Positions 33,253-41,832 of a stretch of 60,056 nucleotides of DNA are shown piece after piece (position 1 is the first letter of the stretch; every line of letters begins with the position of its first letter). A program made the translations under genes and the position numbers. This stretch comes from Bacteroides faecis MAJ27 (GTDB lineage: Bacteria > Bacteroidota > Bacteroidia > Bacteroidales > Bacteroidaceae), in contig NZ_FNNN01000031.1 of the NCBI RefSeq assembly GCF_900106755.1, positions 1-60,056 on the forward strand, read 5' to 3'. The notes under the pieces are model-generated. The model ran no database searches, was not told the DNA's origin, and saw only the letters and a program-made list of their open reading frames with translations.

Positions 33253-34587
33253 ATGAAAACAATAATTAGAGAAATGGTAGAGACAATAAAACAATTGTTT
33301 GCACAGAAACAGCAAATGCAGGAGCCGATAGTTGCCAATTGTAAGATACCCGGAGTCGTGGCACAAAAGACACTGAAGAAGAAGGAGGAGCCTGAGAAGA
33401 CAGGTGAAAAAACGGGCAAATCTAATAAATGGAGTCAATCGTTGACTTTGCAATTAAAGGAGTATTTGAATGACAATTTTGATTTCCGTTATAACAATCT
33501 GACAGGAGCTACAGAATATAGGGAGAAGAGTGGAAAGAACTGTTTCCGGCCTATTGATGAACGCGAAATGAATGGAATGATTGTGGATGCCCGCCTGGAG
33601 GGAATACCTTGTTGGAGAGGGGATGTGCCTACCATGATTCTTTCAAATAAAGTGGAGTCTTATAATCCTTTCCATCTTTATGTAAAGGAATTGCCGGGTT
33701 GGGATGGAGTAGATCGTGTAACACCTTTATTACTACGTGTTTCAGATAATGAGATATGGCTGAGAGGAGGACATTGCTGGTTACGGGCAATGCTTTCACA
33801 GTGGAGTGGGGAAGAACGTCTGCACGCCAATGTACTTACTCCCGTTTTAATAAGTGGGAAGCAGGGATTGAGTAAAAGTACTTTTTGCCGATTGCTGATG
33901 CCCGACTCATTGCGGCATTATTTTGTTGATAACCTGAATTTGGCAGCTGGCAGTTCGCCGGAGAAGAAGCTCGTGAAAAACGGATTGATTAATTTAGATG
34001 AATTCGATAAGATTAAAGAGAGTCAACAGGCTACATTAAAGAATCTTCTTCAAATGGTGAATGTTCCCGTTTTTCGTGGCAAGCGACTGGGATGGGTGAA
34101 TGAGTCCCGTCTTGCTTCTTTTATAGCCACAACAAATGTCTATCAGGTATTGATTGACTCCACAGGAAGCCGTCGCTTTCTGTGTGTGGAGGTGTTAAAA
34201 CCTATTTCGGAAGAACCTTTGGAGCATAAGCAAATATATGCGCAGCTGAAAGAAGAACTGAAATCCGGTGCACCGGATTATTTAAACAAAGAAGAAGAAA
34301 AGGCTTTGCAGAAACATAATAAGGCATATTATCGCCAATCCTTACTAGAAGATGTGTTTCATTGTTGTTTCCGTCATCCTTTGGAAACGGAAAAAGGTAT
34401 CTGGCTGACAACAGCTGAAATATTTCAAGTGATGCGTAAATTCAATTCTGCAGCTTTGAAAGAGGTCTCTGCACGTCAATTGGGCTTGAAACTTTCAGCC
34501 ATGGGATATATGGCAAAGCATACGTCTTTCGGAAATCGGTATTATGTGTTTAATCTTTTGGCCGAGAAAAAAGAAGTATCATTATAA
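33253..34587 (+). CDS. VapE / virulence-associated E family P-loop protein
   Basis: The 444-residue protein belongs to the VapE family of D5-like helicase/primase ATPases. It has a Lys/Glu-rich N-terminal tail (about 1-60) and then the ATPase domain: VLISGKQGLSKSTFCRLL near 195-212 (Walker A GKQGLSKS), NGLINLDEFD near 240-249 (Walker B) and IATTNVYQVLIDSTGSRRFLCVEV near 294-317 (sensor and arginine). The family is found in phage, plasmids and integrated elements and acts in replication. In Bacteroides, chromosomal copies paired with HU-like genes are common, but their role is unknown. No integrase is nearby. Confidence 0.85.
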   Translation: MKTIIREMVETIKQLFAQKQQMQEPIVANCKIPGVVAQKTLKKKEEPEKTGEKTGKSNKWSQSLTLQLKEYLNDNFDFRYNNLTGATEYREKSGKNCFRPIDEREMNGMIVDARLEGIPCWRGDVPTMILSNKVESYNPFHLYVKELPGWDGVDRVTPLLLRVSDNEIWLRGGHCWLRAMLSQWSGEERLHANVLTPVLISGKQGLSKSTFCRLLMPDSLRHYFVDNLNLAAGSSPEKKLVKNGLINLDEFDKIKESQQATLKNLLQMVNVPVFRGKRLGWVNESRLASFIATTNVYQVLIDSTGSRRFLCVEVLKPISEEPLEHKQIYAQLKEELKSGAPDYLNKEEEKALQKHNKAYYRQSLLEDVFHCCFRHPLETEKGIWLTTAEIFQVMRKFNSAALKEVSARQLGLKLSAMGYMAKHTSFGNRYYVFNLLAEKKEVSL

Positions 34588-34690
34588 TACGTTATTATAC
34601 AGGTGGTTATTGTAAAAAGTGATTTGCTGATGTATACATTTTATGCTTACTCCTTGAAAAAATAGCTAATTAATTTTGCAGATTAAAAAC

Positions 34691-34714
34691 ATTGTTCGTA
34701 GTTTTGCGAACAAT
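34691..34714 (+). promoter_or_regulatory. ArsR operator O1 over the ars promoter
   Basis: A near-perfect palindrome has half-sites ATTGTTCGTA and TGCGAACAAT around GTTT. The -7 box TAGTTTTG (34699-34706) sits at its centre, and a TTTG lies 20 bp upstream (34675-34678). A repressor bound here would block the promoter. Confidence 0.8.
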
Positions 34715-34735
34715 AAATAAGAAGGAGATATTGAA

Positions 34736-35062
34736 GTGAAAGAAAAGCAGTATACAGCAGAGCAGGAGCAGATAGCTCGTTTTGCTAAAGCTATGGGACA
34801 TCCGGCACGAATGGCTATTCTTAGTTTCTTGACTAAACAGGAAAGTTGTTTCTTTGGAGATATTCACGAAGAATTGCCTATTGCCAAAGCAACCGTTTCA
34901 CAGCACTTGAAAGAGCTGAAAGATGCAGGATTAATTCAGGGAGAAATAGAAACGCCCAAGGTGCGATATTGTATTAACAAGGAAAATTGGGAACTTGCCC
35001 GCAAATTATTTGCTGCATTTTGGGAAGATTGTAAATGTACAGGAACATCGTGCTGTGGATAA
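34736..35062 (+). CDS. arsR: ArsR-family arsenic-responsive repressor
   Basis: The 108-residue winged-helix repressor starts with GTG 34736, preceded by a strong AAGGAGA. The DNA-binding region is EELPIAKATVSQHLKELKDAGLI near 46-68. The C-terminal tail CKCTGTSCCG (about 99-108) carries four Cys as a probable As(III) site; its position differs from the E. coli ArsR site. It should repress from operators O1 and O2 and release with arsenite or a related trivalent arsenical. The gene has its own terminator, which overlaps its stop codon. Confidence 0.92.
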   Translation: MKEKQYTAEQEQIARFAKAMGHPARMAILSFLTKQESCFFGDIHEELPIAKATVSQHLKELKDAGLIQGEIETPKVRYCINKENWELARKLFAAFWEDCKCTGTSCCG

Positions 35063-35076
35063 CAGCACTTTTTTTT
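35050..35076 (+). terminator. Terminator overlapping the arsR stop codon
   Basis: GTGCTGT (35050-35056) pairs with ACAGCAC (35062-35068), followed by eight T. The stem includes the last codons and TAA of arsR. Confidence 0.85.
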
Positions 35077-35082
35077 GAGAAT

Positions 35083-35106
35083 ATTGTTCGTAGTTCTACG
35101 AATTAC
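35083..35106 (+). promoter_or_regulatory. ArsR operator O2 before the ars structural genes
   Basis: A second copy of the operator has half-sites ATTGTTCGTA and TACGAATTAC around GTTC, the same layout as O1. It lies after the arsR terminator and before the ArsE-like gene. A -7 box in it is weak. Confidence 0.75.
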
Positions 35107-35139
35107 GATTTAAAAATAAACTTTAATATAGAATAGAAA

Positions 35140-35373
35140 ATGGAAATCAAAGTATTGGGAACCGGGTGTGCAGGTTGTAGGGCATTGTATGAAACAACTA
35201 AACAAGCAATTACTGAATTGGGTTGCGATGTCGTATTAATTAAAGAGGAAGATTTATTAAAAATCATGGAGTATAATGTTTTAAGTCTTCCGGCTTTAGT
35301 CGTTGACGGAAAAGTCGTATCTGCCGGAAAAAGATTATCACTTGCAGAAGTAAAAGAATTGATACCTCAATAA
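35140..35373 (+). CDS. Small thioredoxin-fold protein (ArsE-like)
   Basis: The 77-residue protein is a small redox-active disulfide protein of the TIGR00412 type: KVLGTGCAGCRALYETTKQA with the CAGC active site at 10-13, and LSLPALVVDGKVVSAGK with the cis-Pro near 50. In Bacteroides ars operons, the gene in this position is known as arsE and is reported with arsF and arsG in tolerance to organoarsenicals. The name is by position and family only. It is cytoplasmic, with no signal peptide. The next gene follows after 10 bases. Confidence 0.8.
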   Translation: MEIKVLGTGCAGCRALYETTKQAITELGCDVVLIKEEDLLKIMEYNVLSLPALVVDGKVVSAGKRLSLAEVKELIPQ

Positions 35374-35383
35374 TAAGATAGTT

Positions 35384-35827
35384 ATGAAGAAACTCTTTTA
35401 TTTACTATTCTCAACCATTATCTTAATATCTTGTGGTAATGGTGCAAAAGCAAAAACGGAGGCACAGAGTACGGAAGAAAAGCAGCCTGATCATATCGAA
35501 GTGCTTTATTTTCATGGAGCGCAGCGCTGTATCACCTGTCGGGCAATAGAAGCTAATACGGTAGCCCTTTTGGATAGCCTTTATTCCAAAGAGCAGGCAG
35601 GCGATAGGATTATCTATAAGGTTATAGATATTTCAAAAAAGGAAAACGAGCAAATTGCGGACAAGTACGAGGTTACTTGGTCGTCATTGTTTGTGAATGG
35701 TTGGAAAGATGGAAAAGAGAATGTAAACAACATGACGGAGTTCAGTTTTTCCAATGCAAGAAAATCACCGGACAAATTTAAAGAGGGAATTAAAAATAAA
35801 GTTGATGAATTGCTAAAACAGTTATAG
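35384..35827 (+). CDS. arsF: ArsF-family thioredoxin-like lipoprotein
   Basis: The 147-residue lipoprotein has a signal (MKKLFYLLFSTIILISCGN) with the lipidated Cys near 17. After a flexible linker follows a thioredoxin-like domain with YFHGAQRCITCRAIE (CITC at about 51-54) and VTWSSLFVNGWKDG. ArsF in Bacteroides has been described as part of a nitrophenyl compound reductase unit acting on organoarsenicals. Envelope location and a CxxC motif fit electron transfer. It ends one base before arsG, so translation is coupled. Confidence 0.8.
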   Translation: MKKLFYLLFSTIILISCGNGAKAKTEAQSTEEKQPDHIEVLYFHGAQRCITCRAIEANTVALLDSLYSKEQAGDRIIYKVIDISKKENEQIADKYEVTWSSLFVNGWKDGKENVNNMTEFSFSNARKSPDKFKEGIKNKVDELLKQL

Positions 35828-35828
35828 G

Positions 35829-36536
35829 ATGGATTTTCTTCAATCACTATTAGACAATAGTTCTGTTCCTGTTATAACAGCCTTTATCTTAGGAATTTTA
35901 ACGGCAATCAGCCCGTGTCCTTTGGCTACTAATATAACGGCAATAGGTTTTATTGGTAAGGATATAGAAAACCGTCACCGTATATTCATAAATGGGTTAC
36001 TTTATACATTTGGCAGGATAGTGACTTATACAGTACTTGGAGGTATTCTTATTCCGGTTCTTCGTGAGGGTGCAAGTATGTATATGGTTCAAAAGGCAGT
36101 AAGCAAATACGGTGAGATGTTGATTGCTCCGGTATTAATTCTTGTAGGGATATTCATGCTCGATATTATAAAGCTAAATATACCAAAAATTAATATTGGC
36201 GGAGAGGGGCTAAAGAAGAAAACAAAAGGTAGTTGGGGAGTTTTGTTATTGGGTATTTTGTTTGCTCTTGCCTTTTGCCCCACCAGTGGAGTTTTCTATT
36301 TCGGTATACTTATGCCCTTGGCAGCAGTAGAAACGGGCGGGTATTTTTTACCCGTAATATATGCTATCGCTACAGGGTTACCTGTAATCCTTGTTGCTTG
36401 GATATTGGCGTATAGTGTTGCCGGATTAGGTAGGTTTTATAACAGTGTACAAATCTTTGAAAAATGGTTCCGCAAAATTGTTGCTATACTCTTTATAGTC
36501 ATAGGAATCTATTATGCGGTCGTTTTTTATCTATGA
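35829..36536 (+). CDS. arsG: ArsG-family membrane transporter (CcdA-like)
   Basis: The 235-residue protein has six hydrophobic helices and duplicated Cys-Pro motifs (ILTAISPCPLATNITAIGF near 23-41 and ALAFCPTSGVFYFG near 149-162), as in the CcdA/DsbD superfamily. Such proteins move electrons across the membrane. The Bacteroides ArsG group is annotated as an efflux permease for aromatic arsenicals. The CcdA-like Cys pair next to two thioredoxin-fold proteins makes electron delivery to ArsF an equally plausible role. Confidence 0.8.
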   Translation: MDFLQSLLDNSSVPVITAFILGILTAISPCPLATNITAIGFIGKDIENRHRIFINGLLYTFGRIVTYTVLGGILIPVLREGASMYMVQKAVSKYGEMLIAPVLILVGIFMLDIIKLNIPKINIGGEGLKKKTKGSWGVLLLGILFALAFCPTSGVFYFGILMPLAAVETGGYFLPVIYAIATGLPVILVAWILAYSVAGLGRFYNSVQIFEKWFRKIVAILFIVIGIYYAVVFYL

Positions 36537-36562
36537 ACAATTTAATTAAAATAAAAGACAGT

Positions 36563-36889
36563 ATGAAAAAGATAGAAATTTTTGATCCGGCAATGTGTTG
36601 CCCTACGGGTTTGTGTGGAACAAATATCAATCCTGAATTGATGAGGGTTGCAGTTGTTGTCGAAACATTGAAAAGACAGGGTGTTATTGTTACCCGTCAC
36701 AATTTACGGGATGAACCACAGGTGTATGTGAGCAATAAAACAGTAAATGAATATCTTCAAAAGAATGGTGCAGAAGCTTTACCTATTACTTTGGTAGATG
36801 GTGAAATTGCAGTCTCTAAAGTTTATCCTACCACTAAACAAATGAGTGAATGGACGGGAGTGAATTTAGATTTAATGCCCGCTAAATAA
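36563..36889 (+). CDS. arsD: Arsenic metallochaperone ArsD
   Basis: The 108-residue protein hands As(III) to the ArsA ATPase. It has the conserved triad of Cys (MCCPTGLCG near residues 11-19), followed by the thioredoxin-like sequence RHNLRDEPQVY near 46-56 and GAEALPITLVDGEI near 70-83 with the cis-Pro. ATG 36563 is the first Met of the domain; the longer frame from 36464 would overlap arsG by 70 bases. arsA follows 29 bases later, as in most ars operons. Confidence 0.93.
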   Translation: MKKIEIFDPAMCCPTGLCGTNINPELMRVAVVVETLKRQGVIVTRHNLRDEPQVYVSNKTVNEYLQKNGAEALPITLVDGEIAVSKVYPTTKQMSEWTGVNLDLMPAK

Positions 36890-36918
36890 GTGTATACCAG
36901 ATTAGTATTAAAAAAGAA

Positions 36919-38631
36919 ATGAAAGCATTTAATTTATCCGATATAGAACTAACTAAATACCTGTTTTTTACTGGTAAAGGTGGAGTAGGAAAGACTTCTA
37001 TTGCTTGTGCCACGGCGGTTGGTTTGGCCGATAAGGGAAAGAAAATACTTCTTATCAGTACAGATCCGGCTTCTAACTTACAAGATGTTTTCGATCAACC
37101 CTTAAACGGACATGGCACAGCTATTTCAGAAGTGCCGGGGCTGACTGTTGTAAATCTTGACCCTGAACAGGCAGCAGCAGAATACAGGGAAAGTGTAATC
37201 GCACCTTTCAGGGGAAAATTACCCGAAAGCGTTATTCAGAATATGGAAGAACAGCTTTCAGGTTCCTGCACAGTAGAAATCGCTGCTTTTAATGAGTTCT
37301 CGGACTTTATTACCGATGTTAATGAAGCAAAGGAGTATGATCATATTATTTTTGATACAGCACCTACCGGACACACATTGCGAATGTTGCAGCTTCCATC
37401 TGCATGGAGTACATTCATTAGTGAAAGTACACATGGTGCATCCTGTTTAGGGCAGTTATCAGGCTTGGAGGAACGGAAAGGAATTTATAAACAGGCGGTG
37501 GATACATTGTCTGATACAAGCGCAACCCGGTTAGTATTGGTAAGCCGTCCTGAAATAGCACCGTTGAAAGAGGCTGCCCGTTCTTCGCATGAATTACAAC
37601 TATTGGGAATTAAAAATCAGCTATTGGTGATAAATGGTGTTTTACGGCAATTAGATGAAGCAGACAATGTTTCACAACAACTGCATGACAGGCAGCAAAA
37701 GGCGTTACAAAGTATGCCTATTGCATTATCTGAATATCCCATGTATAGCATTCCTTTGCGTTCTTACAATTTATCCAATATTGCCAATATCCGCCGTATG
37801 CTATACAGTGATAGTATTACGAATGAAATTAGTTATCAGCCGATAACTGATAGCAAAAGTATAGATGAATTGGTTAATGACCTCTATACTTCCGGCAAAC
37901 GAGTAGTGTTTACAATGGGAAAGGGGGGCGTAGGGAAAACGACCTTAGCCACAGAAATAGCCTTGAAATTAACAAAGCTCGGTACAAAGGTTCATCTTAC
38001 CACTACTGACCCGGCAAATCACCTGAACTATGATTTTGCCATCAAATCAGGTATTACAGTAAGCCATATAGACGAAGCGGAAGTATTGGAAAAATACAAG
38101 AATGAAGTTCGTAGCAAAGCTGCTGAAACCATGACTGCCGAAGATATGGAATATATAGAGGAAGATTTACGTTCACCATGTACGCAAGAAATCGCCGTAT
38201 TCAAGGCTTTTGCTGAAATTGTAGACAAAGCGGAGAATGAAATCGTAGTGATTGATACTGCACCAACAGGACATACTTTGTTGCTTTTGGATGCTACCCA
38301 AAGCTATCACAAAGAAGTAGAACGTACACAGGGAGAAGTAACCGGAGCAGTAGCCAATTTATTACCCCGTTTGCGTAATCCACAGGAAACGGAAGTAGTA
38401 ATTGTCACTTTACCCGAAGCAACACCTGTATTTGAAGCAGAACGCCTACAAATGGATTTACAACGTGCCGGGATTAACAATAAATGGTGGGTAGTAAATG
38501 CCTGTTTGTCATTGACAAATACAGAAAATTCTTTTTTGCAAGCAAAAGCACAAAGTGAATTGACTTGGATTAAGAAAGTAGAAGAATTGTCAAAGGGCAA
38601 TACTGTCCTGATTGAATGGAAAAACTTATAA
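36919..38631 (+). CDS. arsA: Arsenical pump-driving ATPase ArsA
   Basis: The 570-residue protein is made of two homologous halves, each an ATPase: A1 with GKGGVGKTS near 19-27 and DTAPTGHTLR near 145-154, A2 with GKGGVGKTT near 335-343 and DTAPTGHTLL near 449-458. Metal-site cysteines are seen in SGSCTVEIAAFNEF and RSPCTQEIAVFKAF. ArsA takes As(III) from ArsD and powers efflux through the membrane pump. In this operon the partner pump is of the ACR3 type. The gene ends 4 bases before arsC. Confidence 0.93.
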   Translation: MKAFNLSDIELTKYLFFTGKGGVGKTSIACATAVGLADKGKKILLISTDPASNLQDVFDQPLNGHGTAISEVPGLTVVNLDPEQAAAEYRESVIAPFRGKLPESVIQNMEEQLSGSCTVEIAAFNEFSDFITDVNEAKEYDHIIFDTAPTGHTLRMLQLPSAWSTFISESTHGASCLGQLSGLEERKGIYKQAVDTLSDTSATRLVLVSRPEIAPLKEAARSSHELQLLGIKNQLLVINGVLRQLDEADNVSQQLHDRQQKALQSMPIALSEYPMYSIPLRSYNLSNIANIRRMLYSDSITNEISYQPITDSKSIDELVNDLYTSGKRVVFTMGKGGVGKTTLATEIALKLTKLGTKVHLTTTDPANHLNYDFAIKSGITVSHIDEAEVLEKYKNEVRSKAAETMTAEDMEYIEEDLRSPCTQEIAVFKAFAEIVDKAENEIVVIDTAPTGHTLLLLDATQSYHKEVERTQGEVTGAVANLLPRLRNPQETEVVIVTLPEATPVFEAERLQMDLQRAGINNKWWVVNACLSLTNTENSFLQAKAQSELTWIKKVEELSKGNTVLIEWKNL

Positions 38632-38635
38632 GAAT

Positions 38636-39064
38636 ATGAAGATTTTAATCCTTTGCACTGGTAACAGTTGCCGTAGCCAAATGGCACACGGTTTCTTACA
38701 GTCATTCGATAAAAACATGGATGTCTTTTCAGCAGGGACAAAACCTGCTGAAAAGGTTAATCCGATGGTGGTAAAAGTTATGTCTGAAACAGGAATAGAC
38801 CTTACTAACCATACCCCTAAAAACGTAAGCCTGTATTTAGAGCACGAATGGGACTATGTGATAACGGTATGTGGTGGCGCAAATAAAAGCTGCCCTATGT
38901 TTACAGGCAAGGTAAAAAACAGATTGCATATTGGATTTGACGACCCATCAGAAGTGACCGGGACACCGGAGTTTATAAATAGTGAATTTCTTCGGGTACG
39001 GGATGAAATAAGAATGCGTTTCTATGATTTTTACCTGCAAGAGTTAAAACCGCAATTAAAATAA
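38636..39064 (+). CDS. arsC: Arsenate reductase, LMW-PTP fold
   Basis: The 142-residue enzyme reduces arsenate to arsenite before extrusion. It is of the thioredoxin-coupled type, with CTGNSCRSQMAHGF near 7-20 (P-loop Cys) and a redox pair in TVCGGANKSCP near 78-88. ATG 38636 is chosen over 38612, which would overlap arsA. It is followed by acr3 after 12 bases. Confidence 0.92.
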   Translation: MKILILCTGNSCRSQMAHGFLQSFDKNMDVFSAGTKPAEKVNPMVVKVMSETGIDLTNHTPKNVSLYLEHEWDYVITVCGGANKSCPMFTGKVKNRLHIGFDDPSEVTGTPEFINSEFLRVRDEIRMRFYDFYLQELKPQLK

Positions 39065-39076
39065 AAGGCAGTCATT

Positions 39077-40135
39077 ATGGAAAAGAAACAAGGAATTGGA
39101 TTTTTTGAAAGATACCTGACTATTTGGGTAGCCTTGTGTATCGTTATCGGGATGGCCATCGGACAATATCTTCCGGCAATACCGCAAACATTGAGCAAAT
39201 TTGAATATGCCAACGTGTCTATACCCGTGGCCATCCTGATTTGGTTAATGATATATCCCATGATGCTGAAAGTAGATTTTCAGAGTATTAAAAATGTTGG
39301 TAAGCGTCCGAAAGGAATTATCATCACTTGTATTACAAATTGGCTTATAAAGCCTTTTACAATGTTTGGAATAGCTTATCTATTCTTCTACGTTGTTTTC
39401 AAGTCTCTAATATCTGCCGAATTGGCCGAAGAATATTTAGCTGGGGCAGTCTTATTAGGTGCTGCACCTTGTACAGCAATGGTATTTGTATGGAGTTATC
39501 TGACCAAAGGAGATGCTGCCTATACATTGGTACAGGTTGCAGTAAATGATTTGATCATATTGGTTGCTTTCGCTCCTATTGTTGCTTTTTTATTGGACGT
39601 AGGTGGCGTTACGATTCCGTGGGATACATTATTGCTTTCAGTCGTATTGTTTGTTGTCATTCCTCTTTCTGCCGGAATAATGACCCGTATACTGGTTATT
39701 CGGCGAAAAGGGATAGAATATTTTAATACTGTATTTATTCGTAAGTTTGATAATTATACGATTGGCGGGTTACTATTAACACTTATCATTCTGTTCTCAT
39801 TTCAAGGAGAAACCATATTGAACAATCCGTTGCACATTGTATTGATTGCCGTTCCGCTTGTGTTGCAAACAGTTCTGATATTCTTTGTAGCCTATGGCTG
39901 GGCGAAGTGGTGGAAATTGCCTCACAATATAGCTGCACCTGCCGGAATGATTGGTGCAAGCAATTTTTTTGAATTATCGGTGGCCGTGGCTATATCGCTT
40001 TTCGGTTTACAATCCGGTGCTGCACTGGTTACAGTGGTAGGGGTATTGGTTGAAGTTCCGGTCATGCTGATGTTAGTGAGAGTTGCAAATAATACATGCA
40101 GTTGGTTTACAATGAAATCAAGTATGAGTAAATAG
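39077..40135 (+). CDS. acr3: ACR3-family arsenite efflux transporter
   Basis: The 352-residue protein has ten predicted helices and the ACR3 hallmarks IPVAILIWLMIYPMMLKVDF near 49-68, LLGAAPCTAMVFVWSYLTKGDA near 126-147 with the essential Cys in APCTAMVF, and GASNFFELSVAVAISLFG near 295-312. It pumps arsenite out using the proton gradient and may be driven by ArsA. It is the last gene of the operon. No strong terminator is seen in the 143-base gap after it. Confidence 0.92.
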   Translation: MEKKQGIGFFERYLTIWVALCIVIGMAIGQYLPAIPQTLSKFEYANVSIPVAILIWLMIYPMMLKVDFQSIKNVGKRPKGIIITCITNWLIKPFTMFGIAYLFFYVVFKSLISAELAEEYLAGAVLLGAAPCTAMVFVWSYLTKGDAAYTLVQVAVNDLIILVAFAPIVAFLLDVGGVTIPWDTLLLSVVLFVVIPLSAGIMTRILVIRRKGIEYFNTVFIRKFDNYTIGGLLLTLIILFSFQGETILNNPLHIVLIAVPLVLQTVLIFFVAYGWAKWWKLPHNIAAPAGMIGASNFFELSVAVAISLFGLQSGAALVTVVGVLVEVPVMLMLVRVANNTCSWFTMKSSMSK

Positions 40136-40241
40136 AATACTCCGGACTGTACGTACAAGAAATGAAGGCATCGAATAGGAAACTTTGAATTAAGAATGAT
40201 AAATATTCATTGGTTTAAAAACACTATTAAAGTATTAGCTG

Positions 40242-40249
40242 TACCTTTG
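40242..40249 (+). promoter_or_regulatory. -7 box of the GNAT-nitrilase gene
   Basis: TACCTTTG lies 30 bases before ATG 40279. Confidence 0.6.
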
Positions 40250-40278
40250 CACTGTCTTTTTTTAAAACATGTATTGTT

Positions 40279-41817
40279 ATGGAACAACATCCGATTAAAA
40301 TTAATAAAGTACAGATACGTAATCTTCAAATTGAAGACTATGCACAGTTATCCCAATCGTTTACCCGTGTTTATTCTGACGGTAGCGATGTATTTTGGAC
40401 TCATGCCCAGATAAAGAAATTAATAAGTATTTTTCCGGAAGGGCAGATCGTTACAGTAGTTGACGACAAGATCGTAGGCTGTGCTCTTTCTATTATCGTT
40501 GACTATGACAAGGTAAAGAACGACCATACGTATGCACAAGTTACGGGTAAGGAAACATTCAATACTCATAATCCGGAAGGAAATATCCTGTATGGCATTG
40601 AGGTGTTTATTCATCCGGGATACCGCGGTTTGCGCCTGGCTCGTCGTATGTATGAATATCGCAAGGAACTCTGCGAAACATTGAATTTGAAAGCTATCAT
40701 GTTCGGTGGCCGTATTCCGAATTATCATAAATATGCCGATAAGATGCGCCCGAAAGAATATATCGCACGGGTACGCCAGCGTGAAATTTATGATCCGGTT
40801 CTTACCTTTCAATTATCGAATGATTTTCATGTTCGCAAGGTAATGACCAATTACCTGCCGAATGATGAAGAATCCAAGCATTACGCTTGTCTGTTGCAAT
40901 GGGATAATATTTATTATCAGCCGCCTACACAGGAATATATCAACCCGAAAACAACTGTTCGTGTGGGCTTGGTGCAATGGCAGATGCGTAGTTATAAGAC
41001 ATTGGACGACCTTTTTGAACAAGTGGAATTCTTCGTCGATGCCGTATCCGATTATAAGAGTGACTTTGTCCTTTTTCCGGAATATTTCAATGCACCTTTG
41101 ATGTCGAAGTTTAATGATAAAGGAGAATCACAGGCTATTCGCGGATTAGCAAAATATACCGATGAAATCAGAGACCGTTTTATAAATCTGGCTATCAGTT
41201 ACAATATCAATATAATTACCGGAAGTATGCCATACGTGAAAGAGGATGGATTGCTATATAATGTAGGTTTCCTTTGCCGGCGTGACGGAACGTATGAAAT
41301 GTATGAGAAAATGCATGTAACTCCGGATGAAATCAAGAGCTGGGGACTGAGTGGCGGTAGACTGTTACAGACTTTCGATACGGATTGCGCAAAGATTGGA
41401 GTGCTGATTTGTTATGATGTGGAATTTCCGGAACTTTCCCGTTTGATGGCGGATCAGGGGATGCAGATATTATTCGTGCCTTTCCTGACGGATACGCAGA
41501 ATGCCTATTCACGTGTACGTGTCTGTGCCCAGGCGCGTGCGATTGAGAATGAATGTTTTGTAGTTATTGCAGGTAGTGTAGGAAATCTTCCCCGTGTACA
41601 TAATATGGATATCCAGTATGCACAGTCAGGAGTATTCACCCCATGCGATTTTGCTTTTCCAACGGATGGAAAACGGGCGGAAGCGACTCCGAATACGGAA
41701 ATGATTTTGGTTTCGGATGTAGATTTGGATTTATTGAATGCACTCCATACCTATGGTAGCGTGCGTAATCTGAAGGATCGTAGAAATGATGTATATGAAG
41801 TGCGGTTGAAGAAGTAA
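40279..41817 (+). CDS. GNAT acetyltransferase / carbon-nitrogen hydrolase fusion
   Basis: The 512-residue protein has two domains. The GNAT domain (about 10-205) has YGIEVFIHPGYRGLRLARRMYEYRKELCE near 107-135. The nitrilase-type domain (about 225-505) has the catalytic Glu in FVLFPEYFN near 260, Lys in EKMHVTPDE near 338 and Cys in IGVLICYDVEFPELSRLM near 373. Fusions of this type are known in bacteria; the substrate of neither domain is known. It is cytoplasmic and monocistronic. The palindrome array at 41833-41913 directly follows the stop. Confidence 0.9.
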   Translation: MEQHPIKINKVQIRNLQIEDYAQLSQSFTRVYSDGSDVFWTHAQIKKLISIFPEGQIVTVVDDKIVGCALSIIVDYDKVKNDHTYAQVTGKETFNTHNPEGNILYGIEVFIHPGYRGLRLARRMYEYRKELCETLNLKAIMFGGRIPNYHKYADKMRPKEYIARVRQREIYDPVLTFQLSNDFHVRKVMTNYLPNDEESKHYACLLQWDNIYYQPPTQEYINPKTTVRVGLVQWQMRSYKTLDDLFEQVEFFVDAVSDYKSDFVLFPEYFNAPLMSKFNDKGESQAIRGLAKYTDEIRDRFINLAISYNINIITGSMPYVKEDGLLYNVGFLCRRDGTYEMYEKMHVTPDEIKSWGLSGGRLLQTFDTDCAKIGVLICYDVEFPELSRLMADQGMQILFVPFLTDTQNAYSRVRVCAQARAIENECFVVIAGSVGNLPRVHNMDIQYAQSGVFTPCDFAFPTDGKRAEATPNTEMILVSDVDLDLLNALHTYGSVRNLKDRRNDVYEVRLKK

Positions 41818-41832
41818 AAAGAGGCAGTTCGG

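Noticed and set aside
35140..36536. Novel redox system made of the thioredoxin-fold, lipoprotein and CcdA-like genes
   Set aside because: The three genes match the arsE-arsF-arsG set known from Bacteroides ars operons, so the set is not new. Only the electron-relay idea is kept as a finding.
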